Assembly (NCBI GenBank): GCA_021442155.1
Contig: CM038225.1
Span: 84,084,925-84,148,924 of the forward strand
Direction of reading: 5' to 3'
Length of the DNA stretch: 64,000 nucleotides
Source of the DNA: Cymbidium sinense
Taxonomy: Eukaryota; Streptophyta; Magnoliopsida; Asparagales; Orchidaceae
Part shown: in pieces, positions 46,101-57,525 of the stretch
Layout of the letters: each line of letters opens with the position of its first letter
Position numbering within the stretch: the stretch's first letter is position 1
Notes under the pieces: model-generated
Told to the model about the DNA's origin: nothing
Seen by the model: only the letters and a program-made list of their open reading frames with translations
The model's database searches: none
Position numbers and translations under genes: made by a program

Positions 46101-48903
46101 TTTGGTTTTCTTAGAGTGTCATTTTAATTAGATGCATGATTATGGTGTAAATAAGATTTTAATTATTTTATAAAAACTTAAATTAAACTTAATTTAGAAT
46201 GAATTCCTCAGAGGTTTTATTTTTCTTAGATTCCTCTATAGAAGAGGAAACCATAGAGGGTTCATTTAGAATTGTTGGATTTTTAATTGATTTATTATGA
46301 TATTCCTAAGTTCAGGTTTAGTTAATTAGATTAATTAATTTAATTAATTATCAAATTATGTCATTTTTTGATTTATTAAGTATAAGTGGATTTCATTGGT
46401 ATGTTTAAGTTCATTAGGTTTATTATGATAATTTAAAGTGATTTGATCATTTTTCATGATTTATTTCATTTAATATTAATTGATTTCATTAAAAGCAAAA
46501 TTTAGAGTTTGAAATTTAATATCTTCCAATTTACTTTGAGTTAATTCATGAAAAAAACTTTAAGGTGTATTTTAACCATAATTTCAGTTCTCAAAAATTT
46601 TAGATTGATTAAATTAATGGTTTATGATTAATTTGAGTTTGATTTTTTTCATTTAAACTTAAATTTATCCAAAATTAATTTGGGATTTTGGGTTTAATTT
46701 ATTCTACTCTCTGATATGAATCCATAGAGCTCTCATTTACTTTATTTGAGATTTATATTTTATTTTATATAATTTTTTGAAGTTTATGGAATTTTTTAAT
46801 ATTTATTTAATTCAAAAAGTGAGAAAATCTCTTTTTAAATGGCAGCGTCGACATAGCACCATTGCGATCTGGTGTGGCACCATTGGGCCACATGAATTCC
46901 ACTTTAAATGCTGCAAGGACCATATATTTGGGACTGTTGGCAAATGTGAAGTCTTGATTTTGTTAGCATTTCTTATAGAAGATTAAATCAGATCATTCGG
47001 CTAGATCGTGGCCTTCCATTCCAAATAGAAGGAATGGATAGCAGAGATTATCTCTCTCCCCTTTCATCGAAGAACTGAAGATTGTTCGTCATTTGGAGTT
47101 GATCTCTGGTGATCAGAGTAATGAAATCATGTGATCTTGATTGCAAATTGCCAACTTTGTATCACTTATCCCATAGCTTGCTAGTAGTTAGTGCCCCTAG
47201 GGAGGCTTCGAATTTACTTCCCTTCATCTTGTGGATGAATTGGAATAAAAATATGGAGAGGAGAGGGCCTCTCTTCTCTCTTTCCATACATGACCGAAAA
47301 GTCATAAATGGAGAGCTTTAGGTGGCCGGAATCAAGCAACCGATGGTAAGAGGATTGACCAAAAGATTGATTGGGTTCCTCTTGACCTTGTGAATATGTT
47401 GAGATGAAGTACATAACAGGATGAGTCCTTTTCCTCTCCTTTCTCTCCTTGGCCGAGAGACTCCTTCATGGAATCTCTCATGCTTTCTCTTTTGGTATCC
47501 AATGGAGGAAGCCAAGTCTCCCATTGATTTTTTTTGGAGGCTATCAATTAATTGGAAAGAAGCCAAACTAATTAAGGCCAAGAGGTGGATGAGGTATGGA
47601 AGAGGGACAGTAAGATTTGATTTCTTTTCATGGGTTCCAAGTCTTCTTATTTCATGGTTCCACCTCATCCCTTTAAATTTTCATTTTATGGCTTTTAGCT
47701 TCACCATTACCACCCTTAGGCTAGTGTTTGACTACCAAAATGTGAATTTTTGGTTGAACCCAAGTCCATTTAAGTTAGATTGGAGGTTTGAACCCAATTC
47801 ATACCATTTGGATTTGACTTAAATTCAAAGTATTTTAATTATGTTTATTTTGATCAGTTAATTTAAATTTGGGCTCAATTTTATTGAATTGATTATTTAT
47901 TAAGGTTTAATTTGATTAATTCCTTTAGGTTTTGAGTTGAATTTGCATTTCATTTCAATTTAACCCATTTAGGCTTAAATGGGTTAATTTGATGATTTCA
48001 ATTGGGTTCAAACGACCATTTGGCTTAATTGAATTTTATTTAGACTCCAATCATGATTAATTACATATATGGAGTGATTTAGAATGATTGATTTTAATTG
48101 ATTTGAAGTTAAATTCAGTTTTGACCCATTTGGCTGAAATTTGGCTTAATGGGTTAAGTATGGGTTCATTTGGGACAAATGACCAATTTGATCAAATTGA
48201 ACCCAAATATGGATGGAATTATGTTTGATAATCATTTCCAAATGATTTTGAATAATCAAATTGTGTTGATTTTAATTTGATTTGGGTTTGAACCCAATAA
48301 GGCTCATTTAGGCCCATTTAGGCCAAGTGGTCTAATTAACCTATGTAAGGCCTAAATAAATTTATATTTCTTTAGATTCATGATTAAACATGTTTATTCT
48401 ATCATTTAAATCATTTGGAATGATTTCATTTGGTCAAATTTTTGGTGGGTCAACCTTTAACTTAGTGGGACCCACATAAGTCAAACCTAAGTTAAGAGGG
48501 TTGACCTTTTTTTACCTTAATTTGGATTTGGATTTATTTTATTTCATTTGATCAAATTTTATTTTAATTTTTTTTAGGTTTATTTTGCCTTTGATTTGAG
48601 ATTCTTGACTTTACATGATTTTAGCTTAAATAAGGTAATTAGGTTCAATTCCCTAAATTAAGCCTTAATCTAAGCTTAATTAAATTCATATTTCAAGTGT
48701 TGTATGTTTTGATTTAGGTCATGTTTAAGATTTGTGTTGAGTCTACCTAAACCCATTAGGTTAGATCAAACCTAAGGAGGATGCACTAAGTCACTAAGTG
48801 AAGTGTCCTACGTGTCTAATTAGGGGGCTTCTAATCTAGGATTAGATGTCCTAATTACTAATTTTATAAATGATGTTAATCTCATCCAAAAATGAGGTCA
48901 ATT
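43167..48903 (-). repeat. Minus-strand giant LTR, shortened and diverged
   Basis: Minus strand from AATTGACCTCATTTTTGG (48,903) to TTTTTCTCACA (43,167), 5.7 kb. It shows subrepeats (48,500-47,760), the GC-rich part (47,330-46,830, with GTGGCCCAATGGTGCC), AT-rich sequence (46,760-45,300), the GCAAGCCCAACTGTC box (about 44,900), GTGTACAATGATACCCAGC (about 44,555), a TATA-like ATTTAAAGCC (43,653-43,662) and AATAAA (43,375-43,380). The primer-binding site beyond its end makes it a 5' LTR. Reading frames such as 47,421-47,822 lie in the GC-rich part and match nothing. Confidence 0.72.
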
Positions 48904-49841
48904 AATGGACCCCAAATATGTGTAGTGGATCGGCCAAAGTATACTGCACATAGTGGCATTGACCGAACAAGTCAACACTACAAGCATAAGCTTGACGGAG
49001 TTCAAATTCAAAATTTTGATGTTTGATTTTGATTTCAAATTGTGTTTTGAATTTGACTATGAAAGATAAGCATAAACATGTCAAAATTTGTTTTAACATG
49101 GAATGATTCATTCTTAAGAACTTAAATTCACTAAGTTCTAAGAAGAATAGAGATATCATTAAGAGTAGACTCAAAGAAGGGCCTAATCCTAACACAACCA
49201 TTATAGTCAAAGAAGATGCCTTTAAGAGACTTATTCCTATATAAAAATAGTAGTTGGAAAAAAATACTAACATGGATACTTACACTTGATCCAAACTACA
49301 TGAAATTTTATCCAGGGAAAGATACCACTAGGGGATTTACTCTTATCAGGCTAGCTATTAGGAAGGGGTCTTTGAAGACTTGATTTCAACCTAAATAGCT
49401 AAGATGGGGAGAAGGGACTTTAATAGCTTAATCCTAAATCTCAATATTTTTACTACTAGATAGGGGTCACATGTACTTAATTCCTGGTCTGAATAGTCCA
49501 TAGGAATGGGGTCTCCAATGGCTTATTTTCAATCCTTATTTTTTCTATTATTTTGCATTAGAAAAGGAGGCATAAGGACTTGAATTCTATTCTACTAAAG
49601 TTCAACTAATAGGAAGGGGTCTTCAATGGCTTAATTTTGACTTGGGTAGCATGAAAAGAAAAGGGGTCATAATGACTTTATCCTATCCTTATAAGGTTGC
49701 CTACTATAAATAATATTAACCAACTTTAATTTTTATGTTAGATGTTATTTGCTGAGAGGTGATTTCTGAGAATTAGAGCAGTCAAAATATTTTAAACAAA
49801 GACCGATGGTGATTAGTCTTCTTAACAATCAATATAGATAT
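48904..49841. other. Unassigned sequence with loose short repeats
   Basis: From 49,320 to 49,690 a phrase of the type GGAAGGGGTCTTxxATGGCTTAATTTxxACC recurs about seven times at uneven intervals of 50-70 bases (for example 49,350, 49,395, 49,445, 49,500, 49,560, 49,610, 49,665). Before that (48,904-49,310) I see nothing I can name. A 123-codon frame on the minus strand (49,273-48,902) is hydrophobic and low in complexity and matches nothing. Confidence 0.4.
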
Positions 49842-50240
49842 GTGTGCCTTTATTTTAAAAATAGTTTATACTATATTTTGGTTTTAAAAAATGATCAAAT
49901 GTGAGCCTTTATTTTTTTTTAAAATTCGTTATTTTATTTTTTATATTATTTTAAAAGGCCAACAGTGTGTCTTTGTTTTAGAAATAGTTTATACTATATT
50001 TTGGTTTTAAAAATTGGGCCAAATGTGTGCCTTTATTTTTAAAATTTTGTTATTTTTTGTATTTTTTTTTTAAAGTCTGACAGTGTGCCTTCATTTTAGA
50101 AATAGTTTATACTATATTTTAGTTTTAAAAAAAATGGTCAAATGTGTTCCTTTATTTTTTAAAATTTGTTATTTTATTTTCTATTTTTGTTTTAAAAGGC
50201 CGATAGTGTGCCTTTATATTTAGAAATAGTTTACTTATAT
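49842..50240. repeat. Tandem repeat, period about 120 bp
   Basis: The unit GTGTGCCTTTATTTTAAAAATAGTTTATACTATATTTTGG... starts near 49,842, 49,966, 50,083 and 50,205. Each unit also carries a second half, CAAATGTGxxCCTTTATTTTT..GTTATTTT. That gives three full units and a partial fourth, with length changes in the T and A runs. Confidence 0.75.
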
Positions 50241-50279
50241 ACAATAATACATCTTTCCTCATTTTTTAGGGTTTAGTAA

Positions 50280-53090
50280 ATGGATCATTTTTTAAGAAGA
50301 AATAACGAATATAGTTAGATATTGAGAGTCTTCTGTCTGATCCTAGTCTTCGACCTTCAGTTTAGAGTTATGATGTTAATGATATAGAACAAGTGCGAAG
50401 AGCATATTTTGTGAAAGGACCACATCAACCTAAAAATTTTAATTTTTCTCAAACATTGATAGGAAAGGTTGCACGGAGATCTAGTGTTAAAAAAGATGCT
50501 ACATTTTGTCTTTATTGACATCTTTTCATGCCACAAGAGCAAGCTAGCAAAAACCAAGGTGGTGGAGACTCATTCATTGTTGAAGGATTTAGAAATTGGA
50601 AGAGAAAAGATAAGCTTCTAGCTCATGTTGGAGATCATAATAATGTTCATAATAAGGCAAGGTAGAAATGCGAAGATTTAATGAAGCCTCGTGAACAAAA
50701 TCTTCATACTATGTTTTTGAGTAAGGTGGAGAAAAATAAAAGGGATTATCATATCATATTGACTACAGTTGTTGATTATATTTGATTCCTTCTATGATAA
50801 GGGCTATCATTTCATGGTCATGATGAGTCATCTGAATCAACTAACCAAGGGAATTACTTAGAGTTATTTCATTTTCTAGCTAATCATAATGAAGAAATAA
50901 AAAATGTTACATTTGAAAATACAAATGAAAAGTTGAAGTTAATTTCACCGAATGTTCAAAAGAAAATTTGTTCTACAGCTGCAGCTGAGACCTTACATTA
51001 TATCATAACTGATATTGGCGATTCATATTTTTCTATAATCATAGATGAGTCTCGTGATGTGTCAACCAAAGAGCAATTGGCTATTGCATTCAGATATGTT
51101 GACAAAAAAGAAAAAGTTATTGAGAGATTTATTCGATTAAACATATTTCTTCTACAACTGTAGTAGCATTGAAAGAAGCTCTTCAAGCTATTCTTGCCAA
51201 ACATTCATTAACTTTACATAAAAATATGTAGTCAGGGCTATGATGGAGCATCAAATATGCATGGAAAGTTTAATGGATTGAAGGTACTCATCTTAAGGGA
51301 TACTTCTCAAGCATTTTATGTTCATTGTTTTGCTCATCAACTTCAGTTATGTTTAGTAGCTGTAGTAAAAAATCATTGGCAAATTAAATATTTATTTGAA
51401 ATTACTACAAGAATTATAAATACTATTGGAGCATCTTGTAAGAGAAATGACATTCTAAAAAATTTTCAGCATGAGAAAATTCTCTCACATCTTCAAAGTG
51501 AGGAGTTAATTAGTAGTCGTGGTTTGAATCAAGAGACTGAGTTACAATGGCCTGGTGACACCTGTTAGAGTTCACATTTTTATATATTAATTAGCCTCAT
51601 GATTCATATTTTTCTATAATCAAGAGACCTTACATTTTATCATAACTGATATTGGTGATTCATATTTTTCTATAACCATAGATGAGTCTCGTAATGTGTC
51701 AACCAAAGAGCAATTGGCTATTGCATTCAGATATGTTGACAAAAAAGACAAATTTTTGAGAAATTTATTGGATTAAACATATTTCTTCTACAACTACAGT
51801 AGTATTGAAAGAAGCCCTTCAAGCTATTCTTGCTAAACATTTATTAACTTTACCTAAAATATGTGGTCAGGGCTATGATGGAGCATCAAATATGCGTGGA
51901 GAGTTCAATGGATTGAAGGCACTCATCTTAAGGGATACTTCTCAAGCATTTTATGTTCATTATTTTGGTTAACTTCAGTTATGTTTAGTAGTTGTAGCAA
52001 AAAATTATTGGCAAGTTAAATATTTATTTGAAATTACTACAAGAATTGTAAATACTATTGGAGCATCTTATAAGAGAAATGACATTCTAAAAAATATTCA
52101 GCATGAAAACAATTCTCTCACATCTTCAAAGTGAGGAGTTAATTAGTGGTTGTGGTTTGAATCAAGAGACTGAGTTACATTAGCCTGGTGACATCCATTA
52201 GAGTTCACATTTTTTATACATTAATTAGCCTCATGAAAATGTAAGCTTCTGTAATTGAAGTTCTTGAGATTGTTGAGGAGGATGGGGTACATGATCAAAA
52301 ATCAATTGAAGCAATTGTATTAATAGATGCAATGGAATCTTTTGATTTCATTTTTTCAATGCATTTAATGATTAATATTTTGGGATCTATAAATTAATTA
52401 TCATAATCATTACAAAGGAAAGATCATAACATTGAGAATGTGATGAGATTAGTGCAAATATCAAAACAACAATTACAAATGATGAGAAATAATGGATGGA
52501 GTTCTTTATTAGAAGAAGTGTTACATTTTTGTGATATTTTTTATATTATTGTACCAATATGAATGATGTGCATAAATCTCATCGACGATCTATAAGAAGA
52601 GTTGAAGAAATCATAAACTTACATTATTATTAAGTTGAGTTATTTTACATAATAATTGATATGCAACTTCAAGAGCTTAGTAATCATTTCTCTGAAACTA
52701 GTATATAATTACTTCTTTGTGTGGCATGCTTAAATCCAAGTGACTCTTTCTCTGCATTTGATAAGAGAAAATTAATTCATTTTGTAGAATGATATCCAAG
52801 TGATTTCTCTATAGTAGATCTTGTAGCTCTTGAGTCTTAGTTGTCTACTTACATTATTAATATGCATACCAGTGGTGAATTTTCTTCTTTAAATGGGATT
52901 ACTGATCTTGCAAAAGCATTAGTTAAGATGAAGATGAATGGTGTGTACCCCTTGGTCTATAAACTTATTACTTTAGCATTAACTTTATCAGTTGCTACCG
53001 CTACAGTGGAAAGAGTATTTTTTGCAATGAGGATTATTAAGCATCGACTACGTAGCAAAATGGGGGGATGATTGGCTTAATGATAGGTAG
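50280..53090 (+). pseudogene. hAT-family transposase with TTF-type zinc finger (dead)
   Basis: The start MDHFLRRNNEYS at 50,280 is followed by DPSLRPSV and SYDVNDIEQVRRAYFVKGP (about 50,340-50,425), then KKDATFCLY*HLF (about 50,490-50,525), the TTF-type zinc-finger region. DUF4371-like core text follows: NVQKKICSTAAAETLHYIIT, IIIDESRDVSTKEQLAIAFR (50,933-51,163), then FYVHCFAHQLQLCLVAVVK (51,257-51,568). The C-terminal dimerisation domain is at 52,841-53,075 (YPLVYKLITLALTLSVATATVERVF). Many stops and frameshifts, and a 637-bp tandem duplication, show it is dead. One extra G after KM breaks the frame that would read DDWLND. Similarity stops at about 53,090. The active family cuts and pastes DNA. 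No terminal repeats or 8-bp duplication were identified. Confidence 0.85.
50987..52236 (+). repeat. Tandem duplication inside the hAT pseudogene
   Basis: Unit 1 (50,987-51,600) and unit 2 (51,624-52,236) both run from GAGACCTTACATT to ATTAGCCTCATGA, offset 637. They are joined by a 23-base linker that repeats GATTCATATTTTTCTATAATCA from inside the unit. Both copies hold the IIIDESR and FYVH blocks. Unit 2 has more damage (a stop in the FYVHYFG*LQLCL stretch). Confidence 0.9.
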
Positions 53091-53762
53091 CATGGACTTT
53101 TCTGAAATGGAACAACATGACCCAAGCAAGACATATTAATAATAAAGCACCATAAAAATTAGTACATACTTGGGGTGCTACCACAGTCTTCAGATAATTA
53201 GACATCTCCCCGTTAGCGATGGATGGAATTTCTTGGCCAGGTATATCAACCAGGAAGCAAACTTTTATGCAGCTTATGGGATAAAATAGAATTGGTGAAG
53301 GATCTGCCAAAATAACATGCTCGTGGTTTGGAAATGGTAATTTGCAATTCTCCAAGATCAAGCCAACAAACGAAGATGGAACTTCCACCTAAACAATAAA
53401 GCCGTCATCAAACAACCTAAGCTTGGTGTATATATGAACCAATTAAGTTAATGATGAATAAGCCTAGCATCACTTTTTGCATCTAGTTTTGACTTTAGAC
53501 TATAATTGACAACCAAGAATATTAACAAAATGGAGAAATTGAAATACAATAATAAGATTTACTAAGATAGAAAGATTGGAAGAACGTAATCCATTCACCT
53601 TTGGAGTGCAGAGAGAACGTCGTAGGTTTGAGAAGCAACCATCACATACAATTGTGAGGGGAGAAAAAGCTTGTAGTTCTTCACCAGCATTATTCTTATA
53701 TATTACTCTAATGACTTCATGTTCTTCAAACAAGGATGTGACAGTTCCCTCCATATGAACAC

Positions 53763-53765
53763 TAA
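53763..53765. other. TAA target-site duplication, left
   Basis: TAA precedes the element at 53,766 and is repeated at 56,428-56,430. On the gene strand this TTA supplies the TA of the TTAG splice acceptor of the exon at 53,761. Confidence 0.8.
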
Positions 53766-56427
53766 GGGGGTGTTCGGCAATGGATTGGATTTATTTCAAG
53801 TAGGATTTAGTAAATCTAGTACATATGGATTTAGTAAATCCTGAGCTGTTAAATCTTGAAAAGTGTTTGGTAATAGATTTATTAAATCCTGGTAAATCCA
53901 TAAAGATGTTTGGTAAGTTATATGAGGATTTAAGTTTGTTATAATTAAATAATAATTTTTTTAAAGAATATGAAAATAAATATCATTTAACAAAGATATC
54001 ATGTTCATTATAAAATATAAATAAATATTACATTACTTAGATCTAATAAAAATTATTATGATAATACAATTTCATTTTTTTTGACTCCTTTGATAACGTC
54101 AAGTGTTGCGATGACTTCGCCCCAATTCCTGTATATGCGAAAAAATTATATTAATAAACTATATTATCAAATATTATTTTATATTAATTTGTAAAGCTAC
54201 ACTCTTACTCATGCTTCCCACATTGTAGTAGCTATTATATGCCTCAAACAATCTTGATAGATTAAAGATATGATAGATTAAACAATCTTGATAGTTTAAA
54301 GATATGATAAATATTGTGATATAAGCACTCCTTTGTGACTGCATACTATTTCTCTCAAAAGTTCCCATTTATCACTATCTTCTCAAACCCATCTATGCAA
54401 ATGTTTTAGCTACTCCTTATAGAAAAAAAGCCATTGGACAAGGCATGATACAAATTCAATTTCTAAAATGGTTCCTCGAACTCATTGATTTTTCTGTGCT
54501 TATGAAATCATCAATTCAAGTTATGGTGCAGTGATTCCTACACAGGTTTAATGATTCTTGTCCTTAAAAATTAACTTAGAACTTTATAATTTATTCTATT
54601 TGGTGCATGAATGTTAGATGATATATATATTCCTATTGGTTCATAAATATCATTTGTGAAAGGCGTTTCTAAAAAATGTTGCAAATGCCTAAAATCCAAT
54701 GTTTATGTTATCTTGTGGCCCCAAAACTACTAAAATTACCCGGCTTTTACGGATCTGAAACTGATAATAGTTAGATATCAATTTAACAAATTAATATTTT
54801 AATCTGATGATGATATTTTGAACTATTGACTATATAAGCACTAAGATTCCTGCAAGATTGAGATTCTTATGTGAAATTGTCTGTACTACATATCAGGGTA
54901 AATGTTTCTTTGGGTCCTAACGAAGACAAGCATCTTATGTTTGGGCTCCATACTGTGAATAACGTCTACTGCAGCAGCTGCCAACAAATACTTGGATGGA
55001 GATATGCAATATTCTTTCTCATAATTCATCACATTTTCTTATTTACTTGATATTTTAAAGGATGGGATAAAACCATCTAATTCTTCTAGTAGTCATTCAA
55101 GCTCATTCAGAACACCCAAATTAGACAAGAACCTTTTCGTGTGGATGAGAAATGGAGAGGTATGAATGAGATTCAAAGGCATGTCAAGGAGAAAGGGAGT
55201 TCGTGATAGTTAGGGACCTGAAATGGTTGAATCTAGTGGCATGCGAACAAGAAGGGAAGAAGCAATGACATGATTAATTGCATGTGTGAGGAAAATAGTT
55301 CATAGGATAGATAACATTGCAAAATGGTGAAGCAAAGTCTAAGTTAGGCTCAAGCTAAGTATGAAGAAATGTTAAAATTAGATTCAAATTAAGTTTGAAA
55401 TTCAAATCATTTAAACCCATTTTATTTATGACAAATTTCATAATCAAATTTTGGAGATAAGAAGCTGATAGTTTTATCGTAAAATTTTTTAATTACATTT
55501 CTTCGAGAAAAAGAAAATAAGTTATCAAATAATTGATTAGACACTTGTTCTATATGAGGCACATAAAATCTTTTTTTTTTTGGAATACCCTGATATAGTT
55601 TTACAGTCATTAAACCTATAATTCTTAAATGCTAAACATCAATCATTACGAGAAGAAGACAATTATTGTTTTATTCATTAGAACACTTGATGACACATTT
55701 ACCATGAACCAATTGACCCTAATCCATAGAAAAAGGAAGAGGCAATGGGCGGACGAGAAGGGAAAAACCTAAGCGAAAGTATCATGATTCTTGATTAGTA
55801 TTGGTGAAGCCCAAAAACTCTTCCATTGTGTTAGCTTAGGAGGAGATACCCTATTTTGATACCTTAGCTCTCTCTTCCTTAAATGGGCTAACCAGAAAAA
55901 ATAGATTAGAGAGAAGAAATTTATGTAATTGGCGAACTCAAAAAATGAAATAGAAATCTATCAACTTACTATCACTCTCAAGACCAAAAGTTTCACATGT
56001 GAATATTCATCAAGGACGCAAATCTATCTCAAAATAGAAAAAAATCATGAAGAGAGGCTAGAGCAATAAGAAACATAGAAGGAACCAATGCACCTATGTA
56101 GCAAACCACCGAGAGACGCGGCTAGGGCGAGCTGCGGTTAGGGCAAAGATTTTGGACTGAAGAGCGAATGATCCGTAAAGAAATAAGCATTGTTGGAAGG
56201 GGTTGTGACAAGCTACCAATTCTCACCATATCATGAGGTTTGTGTAATTTGTAAATCCCATTAAATCCATCGAATCGACAGATTTAACAAATCCGGGATT
56301 TACCCTAACTTTCATATTTACTGAATTTACGGCAGAAAAGGATTTAGTAAATTTGCACAAGGTGTTTGGTAGGATTTACGGGATTTAGCCAACTAAATCC
56401 CTAGTATATCCGTTGCCAAACACCCCC
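53766..56427. mobile_element. PIF/Harbinger-like non-autonomous element, 2,662 bp
   Basis: Left end GGGGGTGTTCGGCAATGGAT and inverted right end GGGGGTGTTTGGCAACGGAT are 20-bp terminal inverted repeats with two differences. They are flanked by a 3-bp TAA duplication, as in PIF/Harbinger elements. Near both ends there are many GGATTTAGTAAATCC-like words (53,800-53,910 and 56,240-56,400), a subterminal repeat cluster. The interior (53,930-56,200) is AT-rich and shows no transposase or Myb-like protein; reading frames there are short. It lies in an intron of the squalene epoxidase fragment, directly at the acceptor. Confidence 0.82.
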
Positions 56428-57047
56428 TAAAGCAAAAACACACATGCTGTTTATTTATCCAAAATAAGAAAAACTAGTCCACAATTATGGTTAATATAAA
56501 CTTAATAGTCATTTGGCCATTCAATGCTATAGAGACCACCAGAAAAGGTAAATTTCCTGGATATAAAAAGAGGAACAATCTAGTAATATCTAAGGAAAAA
56601 AAGAAGTCAAATGCTAAGAGAGTCTCAACCCTAAACCTTTGATCATCTACCTCTTTACAACTGAACCTGAAAAAAAAACTAGATTAAATTTTTCTAAATT
56701 GTTCAAAAAATTGTGGTGAGTTTTTGTATTATTTTGAATTTACTTGATCTCTGATTTAATATTTGTAGCATATTGAGCATAGATTCTATTTTTTGAATTA
56801 CTCATAAAATTGTTGAATTACATAGATATTTTTTGCTTTATAAGATATGGATTTTTATAATCCCAACAAAAGTAACATAATGGAGGTAAAATAGTCCAAA
56901 AAAAGGAAATATGTTTTATTCTTGAGATCAAAAGATCATACATGTTTGAACAAAATTGCTTAAGGGAAGTTCAGCCTTCTCGTTTGTCTGTTTGTGGGAT
57001 GTAATTAGCTTTAACCAAGATAAAGCCATATAAAACCTTCATATAAA

Positions 57048-57050
<3 letters not shown>

Positions 57051-57091
<41 letters not shown>
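57051..57091. repeat. (AT)n microsatellite
   Basis: About 20 AT units in the intron following the second recognisable squalene epoxidase exon. The 87-codon frame on the minus strand (57,274-57,011) runs through it and is not a gene. Confidence 0.95.
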
Positions 57092-57092
<1 letters not shown>

Positions 57093-57525
57093 CAGCCATA
57101 TGAAGTATAATTACTTGGGTAAAGATGCAGCTTTTTCTCACATCCTCTGTACAAAAAGTCCATTATGAAAGCTCCTGCCAGCAACATGTGAACAATGCTT
57201 CTCCAGAGGATAGGAGAGCTTAGTACTCTGCCCATCCTTAAAAAGTATGTAGCCATAAATTTGTTGAGCATCAATTTCTTCTACACAATCTACTTCAAAG
57301 AATAAGAAAGTATTCATCATCACAATGTACTCTAATGGTCATAAAAATACTTCCTAAAATTGATTATTCATATGTAAGAAACAATCAATATATATTCATA
57401 ACTAAGATTATACCCTGAAGGCCTAACTCAACCAATTTCAGGTAGCCACCTGGTATTAAAAGTCCACCCACAATTCTATGAGGCTCAATCAAATCTTTTT
57501 CAATGACAAGTACGTGATGACCAAC

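Larger units (their letters stand above)
53170..57525 (-). pseudogene. SQE: Squalene epoxidase (squalene monooxygenase) gene fragment
   Basis: Four exons on the minus strand fit GT-AG introns and join in frame: 57,525-57,414, 57,289-57,115, 53,761-53,599 and 53,388-53,170 (669 nt). They encode VGHHVLVIEKDLIEPHRIVG, QDCVEEIDAQQIYGYILFKD, VAGRSFHNG, GTVTSLFEE, then LTIVCDGCFSNLRRSLC, then LENCKLPFPN, HVILADPSPILFYPI and IPGQEIPSIANGEM. These are conserved blocks of plant squalene epoxidase, the ER flavoprotein that makes 2,3-oxidosqualene for sterols and triterpenes. The DG flavin motif (CDGCFSNLR) is kept. Missing are the N-terminal membrane segment, the GxGxxG dinucleotide fold and the C-terminal part after SNYLKTVVAPQ. 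A TGA at 57,138-57,140 replaces the Arg expected in QRMREKAA. A transposon sits at the third acceptor. It is non-functional here; whether an intact paralogue exists cannot be seen. Confidence 0.92.

Noticed and set aside
47214..47822. Frames up to 133 codons on both strands, suggesting a small gene.
   Set aside because: They lie in the GC-rich middle of a minus-strand LTR, resemble no protein family, and overlap each other on opposite strands.
48902..49273. A 123-codon hydrophobic minus-strand frame.
   Set aside because: Low-complexity Leu/Phe/Ser composition from AT-rich sequence, no domain or homologue recognised, and it abuts an LTR start.
53090..53101. A possible fifth squalene epoxidase exon after TTCCATTTCAG (starting 53,101 on the minus strand).
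   Set aside because: The following bases (AAAAGTCCATGCTACC) do not encode the expected VPPxxY-like continuation and similarity is lost at once.
57011..57274. An 87-codon frame with an IYIYIY repeat.
   Set aside because: It is the (AT)n microsatellite read through, in a wrong frame of the squalene epoxidase exon.
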